The notes: generated from the sequence alone by a model not told the origin. DNA of 64,000 nt from Linanthus parryae (GCA_023055425.1 JALGPY010000003.1:67378991-67442990), one strand, 5' to 3'. Counted from the first letter of the stretch, positions 1-12,400 are shown. Numbers and translations: made by a program.

Positions 1-976
1 GTTGAGACGACATACATGGTGTGGACGGTCCTGGTCCACAAAGCCAGGGGGCTGCGGCATGAAGACCTGCTCATGAAGAGATCCTTGAAGGAAGGCATTG
101 TTTACATCCAACTGCTTGATGGGCCAGCGCTGAGAAATGGAAATAGAGATAACTAAGCGGATGGTGGAAGGCTTTACCACTGGACTGAAGGTTTCGTGAT
201 AGTCAATGCCGGGCCGTTGATGAAAACATTTTGCAACCAGACGGGCCTTGTACCTGTCAACGGAACCATCGGGTTTTCGCTTGATGCGAAACACCCACTT
301 GCAGCCAACCACATTAGTAGAATGAACTGGTAAAACAAGATCCCATGTGTTATTGTGAACCAATGCATCTAGCTCTGCTGCCTTCGCAACTCTCCATTGC
401 GAGTGCGGCCTCAGTGACAAAGGTAGGTCCGCTATCTTTATCACAGGGGGAAAGGGTGATATGAAATGTGTATCTAGGGTTGCGGCGCAGAGTGCCGTCT
501 CGCAACCTTGTGACCATAGGATGCGAGACGGGAGGCTTAGAGACAACAGGTTGAGAGGTAGAGGGAGGCTCGGCTACAGGTACAGGTTTAGCTGCTGTAC
601 TAGAGCGACAAACAAAATGCTGGCCAGAGTATCGGTGAGGAGCGGATGGGTTGATCGGTGGTGGGGGAGGGATGGGTGGTGGTGGTGGTGATGGTAGAGT
701 GACTGGAGAAGGTAAGGTAAGAATACTCGTGCTCGGTGTGAACCACAGGGAGAGACGATCATCATCAGACTGCTGAGATGACCCAGAGGATGAAGAAAAG
801 AACGGAAAAGATGACTCGTCAAACTGAACATGTCTAGAGACGTAGAGACGATGAGAGGTAATATCGAGACAGAGATAGACACTCTGAGTGAGAGAGTACC
901 CAACAATGACACAGGGAGTGGACCGTTCTTCAAGCTTATGCGAGGTGTAAGGGTGGATATAGGGTAATAGAGACAA
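1..976 (-). pseudogene. Copia reverse transcriptase and integrase-RT linker remnant
   Basis: The minus-strand translation of the first 350 bases reads as the Copia RT N-terminal half, with CKWVFRIK, KARLVAK, ETFSPVV and LDVNNAFLQGSLHEQVF blocks. Bases 350-976 (minus) give the linker typical of Copia, with a VFGCLYYP block and a C-x-VGYS segment that follow the integrase core, then a proline-rich stretch. Frames change between these blocks, so no intact polyprotein remains. The catalytic YVDD box would lie left of the window. Confidence 0.85.
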
Positions 977-1620
977 CCGAAAACTCGAAGTTTGGTGTAG
1001 TTGGGGCGCTGGTGAAAGATGACTTCAAAGGGGGAACGAAACTTGAGATGTCGCATTGGAAGACGGTTGATAAGGTAAACTGCAGTGGTGAACGCATAGG
1101 GCCAGTACTGGAGAGGGATAGAGGCGTGATGAAGTAAAGCAAGGCCAGTTTCGACGATGTGACGATGACGGCGCTCTCAATACCCATTGTGTTCAGGGGT
1201 ATGAGGAGGAGAGGTAAGGTGAGAATTACCATGAAAACCAAGATACCCACGGAGACCCACGGATTCTCCCCCCCTCCCCCCCCCCCCCCCCCCCCCTATT
1301 GTCTGAATAAAGTGTCTTGAGGGGAAGAGAGAAAAATTTCTCGACGATTGCATGAAAACTGTCTAAGATGTCATGTAGTTGCGATTTTCGTTGCATTGTG
1401 TGGAGCCAGATATACTTAGGGAAATGATCAATGAAAATGACATAGTATTTGAAACCATCTTGAGATGCAACAGGAGAGGTCCAAACATCAGAGAAAACGT
1501 CCTCAAGGGGCTGAGAAGATTTAATACTGGAATTATGAAAGGGAAGTTTATGACTCTTCGTGCATTGATATGCACTACAAGACTCAGGTACCTCTAAAAG
1601 GAAGTGAAAATTTGGAAACT
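936..1620 (-). pseudogene. Copia integrase remnant
   Basis: Minus-strand translation gives blocks of the Copia integrase core: DVWTSPVASQDGFKYYV and FIDHF, then LYSDNR (second acidic residue region), HTPEHNGYERRHRHIVETGLA (the D-D-35-E glutamate region) and YWPYAFTTAVYLINRLP. The C tract near 1268-1297 lies between the SDN block and the HNG block and shifts the frame. Confidence 0.85.
1264..1297. repeat. C homopolymer tract
   Basis: About 30 C residues interrupted by one T. It lies inside the integrase remnant of Copia 1. Length is uncertain because homopolymers are prone to sequencing error. Confidence 0.8.
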
Positions 1621-1693
1621 ACTTGCCGGCACACAGGCCCTGCCGGGTGGCCAAGACGACGACGCCAGGAGTGAAAGGAGGGACGAGACTCAG

Positions 1694-1814
1694 TATAGAA
1701 ACTATAGGAACTAAATCGTAATTAGTTTAGACCTAGCTTCTAGTAGCTTCTTAGTATTCTATATAAACAGACGTAATCTGTCAGTATTACTCAATACAAT
1801 CATCCTGTTCAATA
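1694..1814 (+). repeat. TRIM 5' LTR
   Basis: 121 bp, beginning TATAGAAACTATAGG and ending TTCAATA, with a TATA-type box (TATATAAAC, about 1759-1767). The termini TA..TA are unlike the usual TG..CA. It matches the copy at 2609-2729 with a few substitutions. Confidence 0.92.
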
Positions 1815-1826
1815 TGGTATCAGAGC
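1815..1826 (+). other. TRIM primer-binding site
   Basis: TGGTATCAGAGC directly abuts the 5' LTR. This is the standard complement to the 3' end of initiator-methionine tRNA used by plant Copia and TRIM elements. Confidence 0.9.
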
Positions 1827-2608
1827 TGCTTTGCTCCTGGTGAACAAAACAAAGTTCCCTCCCTCTGGCGGGCGGCGCCACCATTAGTCGCCCGCCGGAC
1901 CACTAGCCTCTATTTTTATGCCATTGTTTTGTTCCATCTGGTTTCTTTCTATATTCAATAAACCCTAGTTCCTAGCCACCGAATCCTCTGCCGGCGACCC
2001 ACAGATCCGTGGAAACCCTAGCTGTCGTCCAGCATGTCGAACGCTGCTGCCGCATCCTCACAATATATTTACCGGCAGTTGATCATAACTAACCAGTCAT
2101 CAATCCACGTCGCCGCCTCATCTGTTCCAGATCCGCTCCAACTGAGCCGACCTACCAGTCGGCTTTTGTGTGGCTCCAACCGAGCCGTTTTCCAACGCGC
2201 GCTTCTACGCCGTTTCTACCAGTCAGACACCGGAACTCGTGCCGCTTAAGAGGATCGATCTCTCGTTCCCTCTAAGCGGCGACCTCCGTTCCTGGTTCTT
2301 CCGGTCCTTCGCACTTCGCATAGGCATCCGCCTAATCACCAAACGGCTACGGAAGCCCCATCCGAATGTTGCTTTTCTTTTTCTATTTGATAAACCCTAG
2401 TTCGCAATCGCCGTCTCCAAGCTCGGCTTCGAAAAAAAGCAAAGCCCCTGCATAGTTGTCGTCCGCCACCAAAGAGGATCGAAGCTCGTTCCCTCTTGAT
2501 CGTTAAAAACATGGCGTCCAGTAACCATACTAAGACCTCTTTGCTCTTCCGCGCTACATTGAAGACCAAGATTGGAGTCTCGTCACGACCCTCCATCTTG
2601 CGGGGGCG

Positions 2609-2729
2609 TATAGGAACTATAGGGACTAAATAGTAATTAGTTTAGACCTAGCTTCTAGTAGCTTCTTAGTATTCTATATAAATAGATGTAATCTGTCAAT
2701 ATTACTCAATACAATCATCCTGTTCAATA
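2609..2729 (+). repeat. TRIM 3' LTR
   Basis: 121 bp, same length as the 5' LTR, beginning TATAGGAACTATAGG and ending TTCAATA. It is preceded by GCGGGGGCG, a likely polypurine tract, and followed by the CTCAG target-site duplicate. Confidence 0.92.
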
Positions 2730-2907
2730 CTCAGGGACGAGAGCCAACGATGGAGTGGAAGCTGGCCACTCATAGACTCCATCTTTAAGAGGAACGGCCA
2801 GAATAGGGGGACCCCGTGGTTCGATCCTTCAAGACAAAACCAATAGATGAGAATTCAGCTAAGAGATTGTTAGATGAGCAAAGCTGAGAGACAGAAATAA
2901 GGTTTTA

Positions 2908-3731
2908 CTAATGGCTGGAACACATAAAATGATGAAGTTTAAAAGTATGAGAGGACGAGGATAAAGATAACGAACCAGTGTGAGTGATAGGCAGACTGGA
3001 GCCATCACCGATCATAACATCATCTCCACGCGTATAGGGTTGATGAAGCGAGAGATTAGCCAGGTCAGCCGTAATGTGGTGAGTGGCAACACTGTCAAGC
3101 AGCCATGATGTAGGTTGCACCCCTGAGTTTGCCGTGGCCACATGTGCACGTGGAGTCTTGGGGCACCGGGCGCAGAGTAAGCTGGACTGGGAGAGCCTGG
3201 GCGATAGCCTGTCGGGCGATGAGTCCCAGAGTCATGGTATTGCTGAAGCATCTAGCCAAACTGTGAACACTGACGAATCTTGTGACCCTGCTCGCCGCAA
3301 CCCTGACAGAAACCCTGAAACGGACGAGTTTGCCTCGGATTGGCGTGTGAGGACTGAGGCTGCCAACCCGAGGTGTGTGTAGGAGAAGGCCACTGCGGCA
3401 AAAACCGTGGTGGCTGAGGCTGCTGAACCTGATGAAGCGGCTGAAAGTATGGTCGAGTGTTGTGGCCACGTGGTGCCAGTGGTTTGGCCAGATTATTGAG
3501 ATCCGGAACGGTGTTATTTGGCGGCATGGCAGTGGAGACAAAGTGAGCAACAAAGGACGAATCTGAACCTCGCAGCGCGGCGCAACTAGGCGACCTTTGT
3601 GCTTGTTTTGTTTTGTTGTTCACCGTCCAGTGCTTTACTCCTGACGTCGGTCGAACAAACAAGAGGAACAGTAAATCAATGTTCTTCTCTTTTGATTTAC
3701 TGCACACTTTTGCCGTGGCTCTTTGATTCAC
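2908..3731 (-). pseudogene. Copia gag zinc knuckle and protease remnant
   Basis: A CCHC zinc knuckle, CQGCGEQGHKIRQC, is encoded near 3260-3310 on the minus strand after a proline- and glutamine-rich gag stretch. Downstream, the protease block reads WLLDSVATHHIT: the catalytic DSG triad has become DSV, so the protease could not be active even without the frameshifts. Confidence 0.85.
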
Positions 3732-3824
3732 TGGGTGATTTGTGCCGTTGTTACCGACGACAAAGAGGGAACGACTATGGTCGATCCTCGTGAAAAAAAT
3801 TCAGAAACTAGGGTTCGCAACCCG

Positions 3825-3835
3825 CTCTGATACCA
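3825..3835 (-). other. Copia 1 primer-binding site
   Basis: CTCTGATACCA on the + strand is the reverse complement of TGGTATCAGAG, the initiator-methionine tRNA site. It directly abuts the LTR at 3836, fixing the element as minus strand. Confidence 0.85.
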
Positions 3836-3968
3836 TGTGGAACTGATAATTGTATTGCATAATAAACAAGATAATACACTGGGTCTTTGTAAACTGAGAT
3901 AAGGACTATAAACATAAATAGTAATTCTGACTAATTACTTTTATGTCCTATAGGAAAGCCCATTCACA
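3836..3968 (-). repeat. Copia 1 5' LTR
   Basis: Starts TGTGGAACTG next to the primer-binding site and ends CATTCACA, giving inverted TGTG/CACA ends. About 133 bp, short but within the range of small Copia families. The partner LTR is outside the window, so the right border is inferred from the inverted ends. Confidence 0.7.
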
Positions 3969-4896
3969 CTCCTTTAAGCATGCTCATATGTAATGGCAAG
4001 GTATTATGCTAGTTGTTCAACTTATTGCAACTGTTGCGAAGTCCCACATTCCGAGTTTGCAACATAAACAATCAATGGGTGATTAGATCCTGCATCATTC
4101 TCCTCGTGCTTATTGGAAACAGGGATATGAAACTGTCCATAGTAACCAAAACCTATAAGCACCGTACTCGATACGCAAACAGAGCTACCATAGGTATCGC
4201 TAGAGATTCACAAGCTATTTTTTTTTTCTGTTTTTTAGGGAACACAGGATATCTTTTCAAGCATGGTTAGAGTCTCAATAACTCTAACCGAGTCGTCATT
4301 CAATCTTTTGAAACCTTCAAAAGTATCTGCATTTGGTAAAGTTCAAGTTCAACACAAATTAGTAAAGGAAGTTTGTAAAAAGTAGAGGTAAATCAATTGA
4401 ATGGCTTATGTGTAATGACCACCGAGTAAAGAACATTTTATGCTCCTGGAACCTTTTATGGAGAATATCAGAGCAATGTTACATAGCTGTCTGAACTGAT
4501 ATAAGATTCATAAAAATACAACAATTCGAATATGAGAAGAAAAAGAATGAAGATTTTGAGAAAAAGAGATCACATAAGTTATGAGATTGCCAAGTGCAGG
4601 ATACAAATATTAAAAGACGATTTGCCATTGGTAGTGGAAAGTGCGGTTTTAGGGAAATTAATCTATTTGTGATATAGCCCAAGAGCATCCATATACAAAA
4701 CATGTGATGAAGATGAGTAATGCAAAAGTTGTTGAGCAAAGTAACCCAAACAGCCTGAAAATAGAACAAGATCATCCAAAAACTTTGACCTGGTCTAAAT
4801 AGCAAAATATCTCAGGCAATGCCTAAATTGACGAATTTGGTCATCAGTTATCATAAGCTGCGGAGTGTCAGTAAAGTAGAACTGGTATAATGTTTG

Positions 4897-5199
4897 CTAG
4901 TGCGGCAAAGAACCGGACATATACATGCCAGAAGTTGTGCCACGGTAATGTAGCTTTGTGACAAATGTTTGACATATGAACACAATGTCACAATCGATGT
5001 TCATTGCTACACATTGCATAAGGTATGGGGCATGTTCGATGTAGGACAGATCTGGAATGCCGTTCTTACAGTGTTTACCTGCTAAATTCCAGCAGCTAGC
5101 GGGTCCTGCACGGGTGGGTTGAAGGGTTGTAGTCAAGGGTTTACTGATGAGGATTGGGTTATGAAGGGTTTGAACAATTTTTTTACTCACTTCAGTCAA
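4897..5199 (-). other. Unrecognised minus-strand open stretch, 100 codons
   Basis: The translation has balanced composition and several cysteines (blocks AGKHCKNGIPDLSYIEHAPYL and MNIDCDIVFIC) and does not look like random AT-rich reading. No family is recognised and there is no matching open frame continuing cleanly on either side. It could be a captured gene fragment, an old retrocopy or chance. Confidence 0.2.
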
Positions 5200-5496
5200 A
5201 GATGCTACATGTATGTGTTTCTATTAAACCATCTTTTATACATCAATTGATTGCTTTTAGCCGTCTGGACCTAGATCATCTAATTCATTCAACTTGGCCA
5301 TCGCTCCTGCTTCCGGAACGCGCTCTCGCGCTTTAGGGTCAAATTTGTCCAAAAATGCGCTCCATAAATTTATGGAGCGCGAATTAGGAAAAAAGGGGCA
5401 AAATGTGAAACATTATGAATGCAAGGCCCTCACTGCAGGCCCTCACTGCAATTATTCATGCAGGCCCTTAATTAATTGAGTAAATGACTGGGCCCA

Positions 5497-5742
5497 TCAA
5501 CTGCTGGTCCAAACCCCTTTAATGAGTAGTAGTCCAATCAGTAATAACCCAACTGAAAAGTAAAGAAGTGTATCTTTATTCATAAGCCTCAGGACGAGTA
5601 ATCTCTCAACATCAACGCTTTGGTACTCTACTACTTTAACAAGTGAGCCTAGTTGAGCATTGATGTCTTTGGCTGTAAAAAATCTTTGGCTCTGGGACCA
5701 TGTTATCCACCAGATCATCGCCGTAAAAAAGACCTTAGGCAT
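5497..5742 (-). other. Unrecognised minus-strand open stretch with a hydrophobic C-terminus
   Basis: 81 codons with a central part LVKVVEYQSVDVERLLVL and a C-terminal hydrophobic run that could span a membrane. Just upstream on the same strand, a CT-rich leader runs into an ATG in good context (AAAATGGC, about 5797) followed by 17 codons and a stop in another frame. The picture suggests a frame-broken gene fragment. Product unknown. Confidence 0.2.
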
Positions 5743-6386
5743 TTAAAAAGGAATAAACATGAACTGTTGGTTTAACGTAGAGAGGAAGAGTGCCATTTTG
5801 GGTGTCGTTTCAATGAGTTTGATCTGAAGGTGAGAGAGAGAACAAAGAGCAAACACGCTTTCTTTGGTTTCATCTACATTGTAACTGCCGCTCTACATCC
5901 ATCAAATATAGTTTTTTTGGTTAAGTTGTCGATAATTAAGATACTATTTACTTTCTAGTACTCTACATAGTCACTTGTGCATATAGCTTTGGGGTAAAAG
6001 CATAAATAATGATATGTTTACATTGAATATGATGTGAAATATAGAACTCAATTATTCTGACATTTGCCGCTTTCTCGCTCCCTTCCCGCTCCAGGCAACT
6101 TAGTCTGGACCCTGGTTCATCCATAAACGAATATAATTTCCACGATAAGAGAAGAAAAAGGGCCCTGCGAAGCTTAGTGGATGTTTCTTTGGTTTGTTTG
6201 TTCTTATTTGAGAAGTTAAACATACATAACATAGATTTTGACCAACTTTTTATGCATCTTTAAACCGTCACTTGCATTATACATTTGAGGTTTTTAAGAT
6301 CTGTTCTTTCACGCTTATGAACACAATAGATTGTTGTGCGCTTCTGGATTGATGTGCTAATCTTTAAAGCTTTCCCCAAACTGCAG

Positions 6387-6455
6387 GAACTTGAGTTCTA
6401 ATTCGTTGGGAGGTTATGTACCGTCAGGCCTGGGACAGAAGTCTCTTATCAAGCT
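6387..6455 (+). CDS. RLP4: RLP4-like exon a (LRR)
   Basis: 69 bp between CTGCAG and GTAAG. Encodes NLSSNSLGGYVPSGLG and the start of the next repeat. Ends two bases into a leucine codon completed by the next exon, so intron phase is 2, usual for LRR-encoding exons of one repeat each. Confidence 0.85.
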
Positions 6456-9400
6456 GTAAGATAGCAAACCATTGTTTTACTAGTGTTCCATGGCTCATTA
6501 CTCAATAAACATTACAATGTACACTTTTAAATCACTATTGAGTTAGGCATCTATGATTCTATTTTAGCACTTGGTTTTGGAGTTTTGGTTGTGTTTTTGT
6601 TCCTTTTACCCGATGCTCTCTCTTCTCTAGATGCAGTCTCGTTTGTTGAACACTATTGGGTTCAAAGTATCATCAGTATCTGTTGCATTTTCATCCTTTC
6701 CCCTTCTCAAGTTAGTTCCGTATTTCATGATACATGATTTATTCGATACCTTCACATGTGGTTGTTTTTTAGTGGCTATTTCAAAGCATATATCCCAAAA
6801 AATACCAATTTTTATCATTGTTTCATGGTTCGGACCTCCTAATAATAATGATTACTGAGTTTGCACGTTATTGGTTTTCCATTACTTATTTACTTTTACA
6901 TCATTGGATGCAGGGATCTTTCTAACAACAAGTTCACCGGATCCATACCTGATAGTCTTGCTTCTTTCAGTTTGCAGCTTGTGTAAGTGCAATACTAGAT
7001 CAACTTTTGTATTCATATCTTGAAACAATCAGATTAGAATGCCGAGATGGCAAAATCCGCCCATACCAGCAGCCATTAAATGATTGAAACCTACCCAACT
7101 ATGCTTGTTGTTGTTAACGTGTTGCACATAATGTCTCAGTTTTAGCTGGTGAGTTTGGCTGTGAACCGGTTGCAAAAACCCATATACAGAAAGGAGATGA
7201 TTTGTTTTCCTACCTATTTCGCTCAACCCCCAGTGAAACAACTTCTGTGACAGAGCCCAAAATTCACCGCAGTCACTTCTCAACCAGCTAATACCACGCC
7301 ACTATCAGATAGCAGCACCTAACTGCGCACCAGCTTGACACCAGTGATGGTCCTCATTCCAGCCGATGGTGGTACGGTTGGAGGAGATCCCCAATCAACC
7401 AACCTTCTAATTTGGTTCGAGGCCACACATATACTTACCGTTTATGGGTTACTAGTATTTAAATTTAGTGTTGTCCTTAAAAGTTAAAACAATGAGCTGC
7501 ATGTACCTAATCTGTTTGCTTTACCTTATTTCCAGAAGGAAAAAGAGAGAAATGAGAAGATAACCTACCCAGTTGACCTGATATTAAAAGATGTCCTTGA
7601 GCAACAAACCAATTGTATATCTTAGTAATGATTGTCAACTGTCACGGGTGTTTCATTTTGATCCTGACTAGCATGTACATTTATCTTAGGTTATTAAATG
7701 ACAACTCACTGGAAGGACGAGTGCCTGAAGATCTTTACTCAATTGGTGTCCACGGTGGAGCTATTGAGTATGTACTGCTTTGCTGCTTGATGTTCATTTA
7801 GAGAACTAGTACTTCTCTCCTCGATAAAAGTTTAATTTTCATCAATTGATTGAGTTAGTTACTGTAGTTGCATTTATTTTTAGTTTCATTTGCTCATCCT
7901 GAGTTTTGAAATGTATATCATATAATCCGATTTAGCCTAACGTTTATTAATTCTAGAGACCTAGATTATGTGAATATTCATGTATAGGCTTGCTGATAGT
8001 AATAGCTTGGGCTTAGGGTGGATAGAGCCAAACACACTGTCCTTCGGTGTCATGAATCCAAAAACTTGGAAACCAAAAAAATCTGCTTGCTTTGACCTGA
8101 CTTTATGCAAAATCTGTGGACCAGATAAAACTTAAACCGCCCCTCTTTGTACTTTTCAACGATTTTTTCTGCTACTGAAACAAGCTACCAAACTCCCCCA
8201 TTTTCATACCTTTAAACGACTGCCCCATGGTTCACACGGGGCAACTTATGAAGTTTGCCAAGTCATGAATAGTTTATAATATTCCAGTGAATCTTTATTT
8301 TTTTTTTGTCTGAGGAGAAGTGAATCTTTAATTTTAAAATGGTGTACTCTAACAATCGAATAGTGAACCTACTTCAGTGAAGACTAACTCATTATGGTGT
8401 GTTCTAAGTGTCCAACCTAGTTCTTCTTGGTTAGTAACTCTTTTCATTTTTGTTTTTATCAGAGGTTGCATTTGAAGAGATATATAGTCGATGCCTATCT
8501 TTAAAAAATACCACAGTGCTGTTCAAAAATAGTGAAGTTATGTTAAATTTGCAACTTCAATCATAATTATACTGATGATCACTTGTAATTATCTCATCAG
8601 GAATAGAACTTAACTTTATTTTCTTCACTGCGTATTTTTGTTTTTGTTTTATTTCTTTATTTCTTTATTTATTAATTGTTACCTTATAGATCCTTGTTTC
8701 TCCTTGTATGTAATTTAATCTCAATATTTTCTTGGACAGTTTGTCTGGTAATAAAGGCCTGTGTGGGGTACCATCTTTGCCAGAATGTCCTCTGTTCTGG
8801 GCGAATCATGGCTTATCTACTGCTGGGAAAATTGGAATAGGCATATCATCTGTGGTAATATTTTGTATACTAATTTTGGTGATATACATGTGCTGCATCC
8901 GGAGGGGGCGTGGTGATTATGACTTCGGTCTGCCTCATGAATTAATGGGTGAGTATACTTTTATCATCAACTTGTTGATCATATTATTGCTCTCTTTCAT
9001 TTGATATAACGGAACATATTATCTGCAAATAAAGTCAAATATTTATTTATGACGATATTATTATGAAGTATCAGTTATTTGACACAACTAGTTAATTCTT
9101 CTCATACCTTTTGGAATTTAAACTTTTCTATTTCGTAGTTTTAGAACAAACTAATTGAAAAGTTTAAAGTGATACTTCTCTATAGATATTGTTTCTATGG
9201 AATGGTATATAGAAAGAGGCATGGCTAAAAAGGAGTTGAGCAAGGGCCTTTGGTAATGCTTATTCTGCTAGCACAGCTGCTTTCCAGCTTTTCAGTTCGT
9301 TTGATAACCAATTATTATGGAGGCCACAACAAATATGAACATTGGTGCTTACAACTTCTATGTCTTGGATATATTTAACTACATAAACATATGTAATGTC

Positions 9401-12400
9401 ATTTTAGCTTTTATAGGAGTATAATGTACGTACTTAGTTAAAGGGCAAAACAAACCAAAAGCATGAGGAATTACATCATGTAGATTGATTCTCTAAATAT
9501 AATTGAAATCCTATAATTACATCATGTAGATTGATTCTCTAAATATAATTGAAATCCTATAATTACTTCAAATAAATCCCTCCGGAGCACCTAAGAGGTT
9601 CAAGATCATTTGGATATACTCAAAATCATGAATAATTATGATAACAATAACAAAGTAATAGAGAATACTAATTGTTTAAGAATTTCTATTCACATGCAAA
9701 CTAGAAGAACCTATTGATTGGAGTCCTTGCATGAAAATTTAAGCCACAGTGATAGTGTCAAATCTCAAATAACATATGAAATAGAAAAATAACGTCGAGT
9801 ATGCGGAAAGAGACAAATCTTTGAAATCTTGATAGGAGTCACCGAACCAGCTCGAGATACTGAATTTTCTACCCAAACAAACCTCTCAAATGGACCCCCT
9901 TATAGGAGATAAACATTAAGTATTATTATAGTAGTCGTATTTACATGTGTACCCCTGGTATCTATATAAACACATGTACAATGAATATTGAATCAATGAA
10001 ATACTTTATTCTCTCTAGCCGGACTCTCTCAATAAGATCATGGTATCAGTTGCTCTGATCCCACCTACTGAACCCAACAACACCGCCGGTACCCCACGCT
10101 TCAACTGCCTCAAAGGCTGCCAACGGTGCTGAGATCTGCAACTCCCATCTTTGCCAACACCCATAAACTCCAACCCATGAACTATATCGCATCGAAGCTC
10201 TGGATTCAACCCTCTCTCCATGGACATGGTCTCATGGGGTACGTTGATGGCTCGCACCCCGCCCCTCCGTTTGTGAAGCATGTAACTATCTCGGTTCCCA
10301 CCTCTACGCCACTGATCAACCAGCGAACCTCGAATAGACAGCACTTGGTCTCGTCCAGACCGATGCCAACACAAGCTAGCAGTCGCCGCCGTCGGACAAC
10401 CCTTTGCGCAGTTCACTGCAACTTCTGCCTGTATCTTCTGATGTTTCTGGATTTTCACCACTCAGGGATTACAACTCCAAGTACCAGCCAGGCCAGATGG
10501 TCTTCTACTTTCTCATATGCACCCTCTCACCTGCTGCTCTCTCCCATGTCTCGCCAGCTAAAACGTTCAATCAGGTTTGGACCACTTATCATAAAATATA
10601 TGCCAAGCCATCTCGGAGCCGCATCTCGCAAATCAAGAACACTTGAAACGCCCACTTTAAGGAAATAAAACTATAGCTGATTTCATGCACTTTGTCAAGC
10701 AGAAGGTAAATGAATCAGCCCTTTTCGACAAACCAATGGGTGAAACAGACCTCATTGACAGAATTTTGGATGGCCTGAATGAGGTCTATTAGTGGCGGAG
10801 CTAAGATTTGGGGGGGGGGGGGGGACACATTTAAGAAAATAAAATTTACTTAGAAACGTCAAAAATATATAATATGGCATTATAGATATTTTTTTACAAA
10901 AAAAGCTTGTATTCTCGTACAAGCAAAGTTCACTACATCGAATTCAAAAGATGCTATTATAACAACAAATAAACTTTTCTTGGCTTCATTTCTTGGAATC
11001 GTTGAATGATAACTTCATTATCGATCGCTTGAAGACATCTTTCTCGATGAAAGCTACTAAAGTATCATTCATCCACACATCTCCCATCTTATATCTCATC
11101 CTATTCTTCACAATATTCATCGCGGAGAATGATCTTTCAACCGTAGCGGTGGCAACCGGTAAGATCAATGTCAATGTGACAAGCTTAAAAACCAATGGAT
11201 ATACTCTATCGGTTTCTATTTCCACCATCTTTTGAGCAAGATCGCTAATACCTTTCAAATCCGACATGCCGTTAAAATGACGCCTATCCGTAATGTAAGA
11301 ATCAAGTTGACCACCAAGAGCTAGAAGATCAAGTGAAGAAAAGTCAAGAGGATAAAGTTCAGCCATATCAACTTGCTCTTGTCAAATCTAGCAAACGAAT
11401 TAGAAGGACACAAACATGCCGCACATAGAATTAACTCCGTAGTCAACACGACGAATCTTCTATCCAAATCTTGGAATTGTGTGTCAAACACCGTGTTAAA
11501 CACTTCTACTTTGTAATGGTGCGAGTTGGAAATTTTAACTCCCCTTCTAATTCTCCCAAGTGACGCAAATTCATCTTCCATGGAGAACACATTATACTAT
11601 ATTTTCCACAAAAAGCATTGACATCCTTAAGTAGAGGATCTCACCCATTTTCCCTTAACTTTTGGAGATTGATTTTGGCTACTTGCATTAAGTTCATTGC
11701 ATTCACTATATCTTGATCTTTCCGTTGCAAAGCTTGAGATAACTCACATGTTGTAGCCAAAACCTTCACCATTACATGGAGGAAAAAGATGAACTCAAAG
11801 TGTCGTAAAGTGAAAACCAACTTATTTGCTTCATTTCGTTGCGTACCTAAATCACCGTCAACACCAATCACCTCAAGGACTTCAATCACCGCCGAGAACA
11901 TGTTTATCAAGCTAAGCAATGACGGATAATGTGTTCCCCATCGAGTGTCTCACGGGCGCTTAAGATTTGTTTCTTGATTTAATCCCCTTCCACTTGATAC
12001 TTCTCCACAACTAAGAGCTTCTATCACTTTTTCGGCTTGTTTCTCCAACAAAACATCTTTGCGCTTGCATGAGCTCCCAACACCATTAATCACTCTTGTA
12101 ACTACCAAGAAAAATTCTTCTACATCGTCGTGATGCTTTGCCAAGCCCACAAGCACCAATTGCAATTGATGGGAGAAACAATGAACGTAATAGGCACTTG
12201 GGTTTTCCTTCAATATTAGTGCTTTGAGGCCATTGAACTCTCCTTGCATGTTACTAGTCCCATCATATCCTTGACCGCGTAGTCTTGAAATAGATAATCC
12301 ATGGAGATTACACATTTCTTCAATTGCTACCATGAGACATGGAGCTTTTCTGCTATTAATATGTTGGATCCCAATGAAACGCTCCACTACCATACCCTTT

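Larger units (their letters stand above)
1694..2729 (+). mobile_element. TRIM (miniature LTR retrotransposon) nested in Copia 1
   Basis: Two 121-bp direct terminal repeats (1694-1814 and 2609-2729) flank about 794 bp with no retroviral domain. A perfect 5-bp duplication, CTCAG, flanks the whole unit (1689-1693 and 2730-2734). A methionine-tRNA-type primer-binding site follows the left repeat and a G-rich polypurine-like stretch precedes the right one. Size and lack of coding fit TRIMs, which need proteins from an autonomous partner. The LTRs differ at several positions, so the insertion is not brand new. Confidence 0.93.
1..3968 (-). mobile_element. Copia LTR retrotransposon 1, decayed, 3' part outside the window
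   Basis: Read on the minus strand from right to left this shows, in Copia order, LTR, primer-binding site, gag with a zinc knuckle, protease, integrase and reverse transcriptase. RNase H and the 3' LTR would lie left of base 1. The coding parts are in several frames with stops and frameshifts, so the element is dead. A 1036-bp TRIM (1694-2729) sits inside the region between protease and integrase. A long C tract (about 1268-1297) interrupts the integrase. The integrase-before-RT order separates it from Gypsy. It may lie in an upstream intron of the receptor gene or in its 5' flank; the window does not decide. Confidence 0.9.
3969..6386. other. Unassigned 2.4-kb stretch before the first visible receptor exon
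   Basis: No LRR or malectin-like exon could be read here on the + strand. It holds a GC-rich patch at 5296-5400 with the perfect palindrome GCGCTCCATAAATTTATGGAGCGC split around 5358-5381, and short minus-strand open stretches (4897-5199, 5497-5742). Otherwise AT-rich, consistent with intron or 5' flank of the receptor gene. Confidence 0.5.
6456..8739 (+). other. Three ordinary introns between LRR exons
   Basis: Introns 6456-6913, 6983-7689 and 7768-8739, interrupted by exons b and c. All are AT-rich with GT..AG ends. No transposon, RNA gene or regulatory element was recognised in them. Confidence 0.75.

Noticed and set aside
2034..2400. Two overlapping open frames in the TRIM
   Set aside because: TRIMs have no coding capacity; the frames lack any retroviral motif. 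The first residues vaguely recall a gag start but do not continue.
7029..7283. 84-codon minus-strand open frame
   Set aside because: Lies wholly within a receptor intron, no homology recognised.
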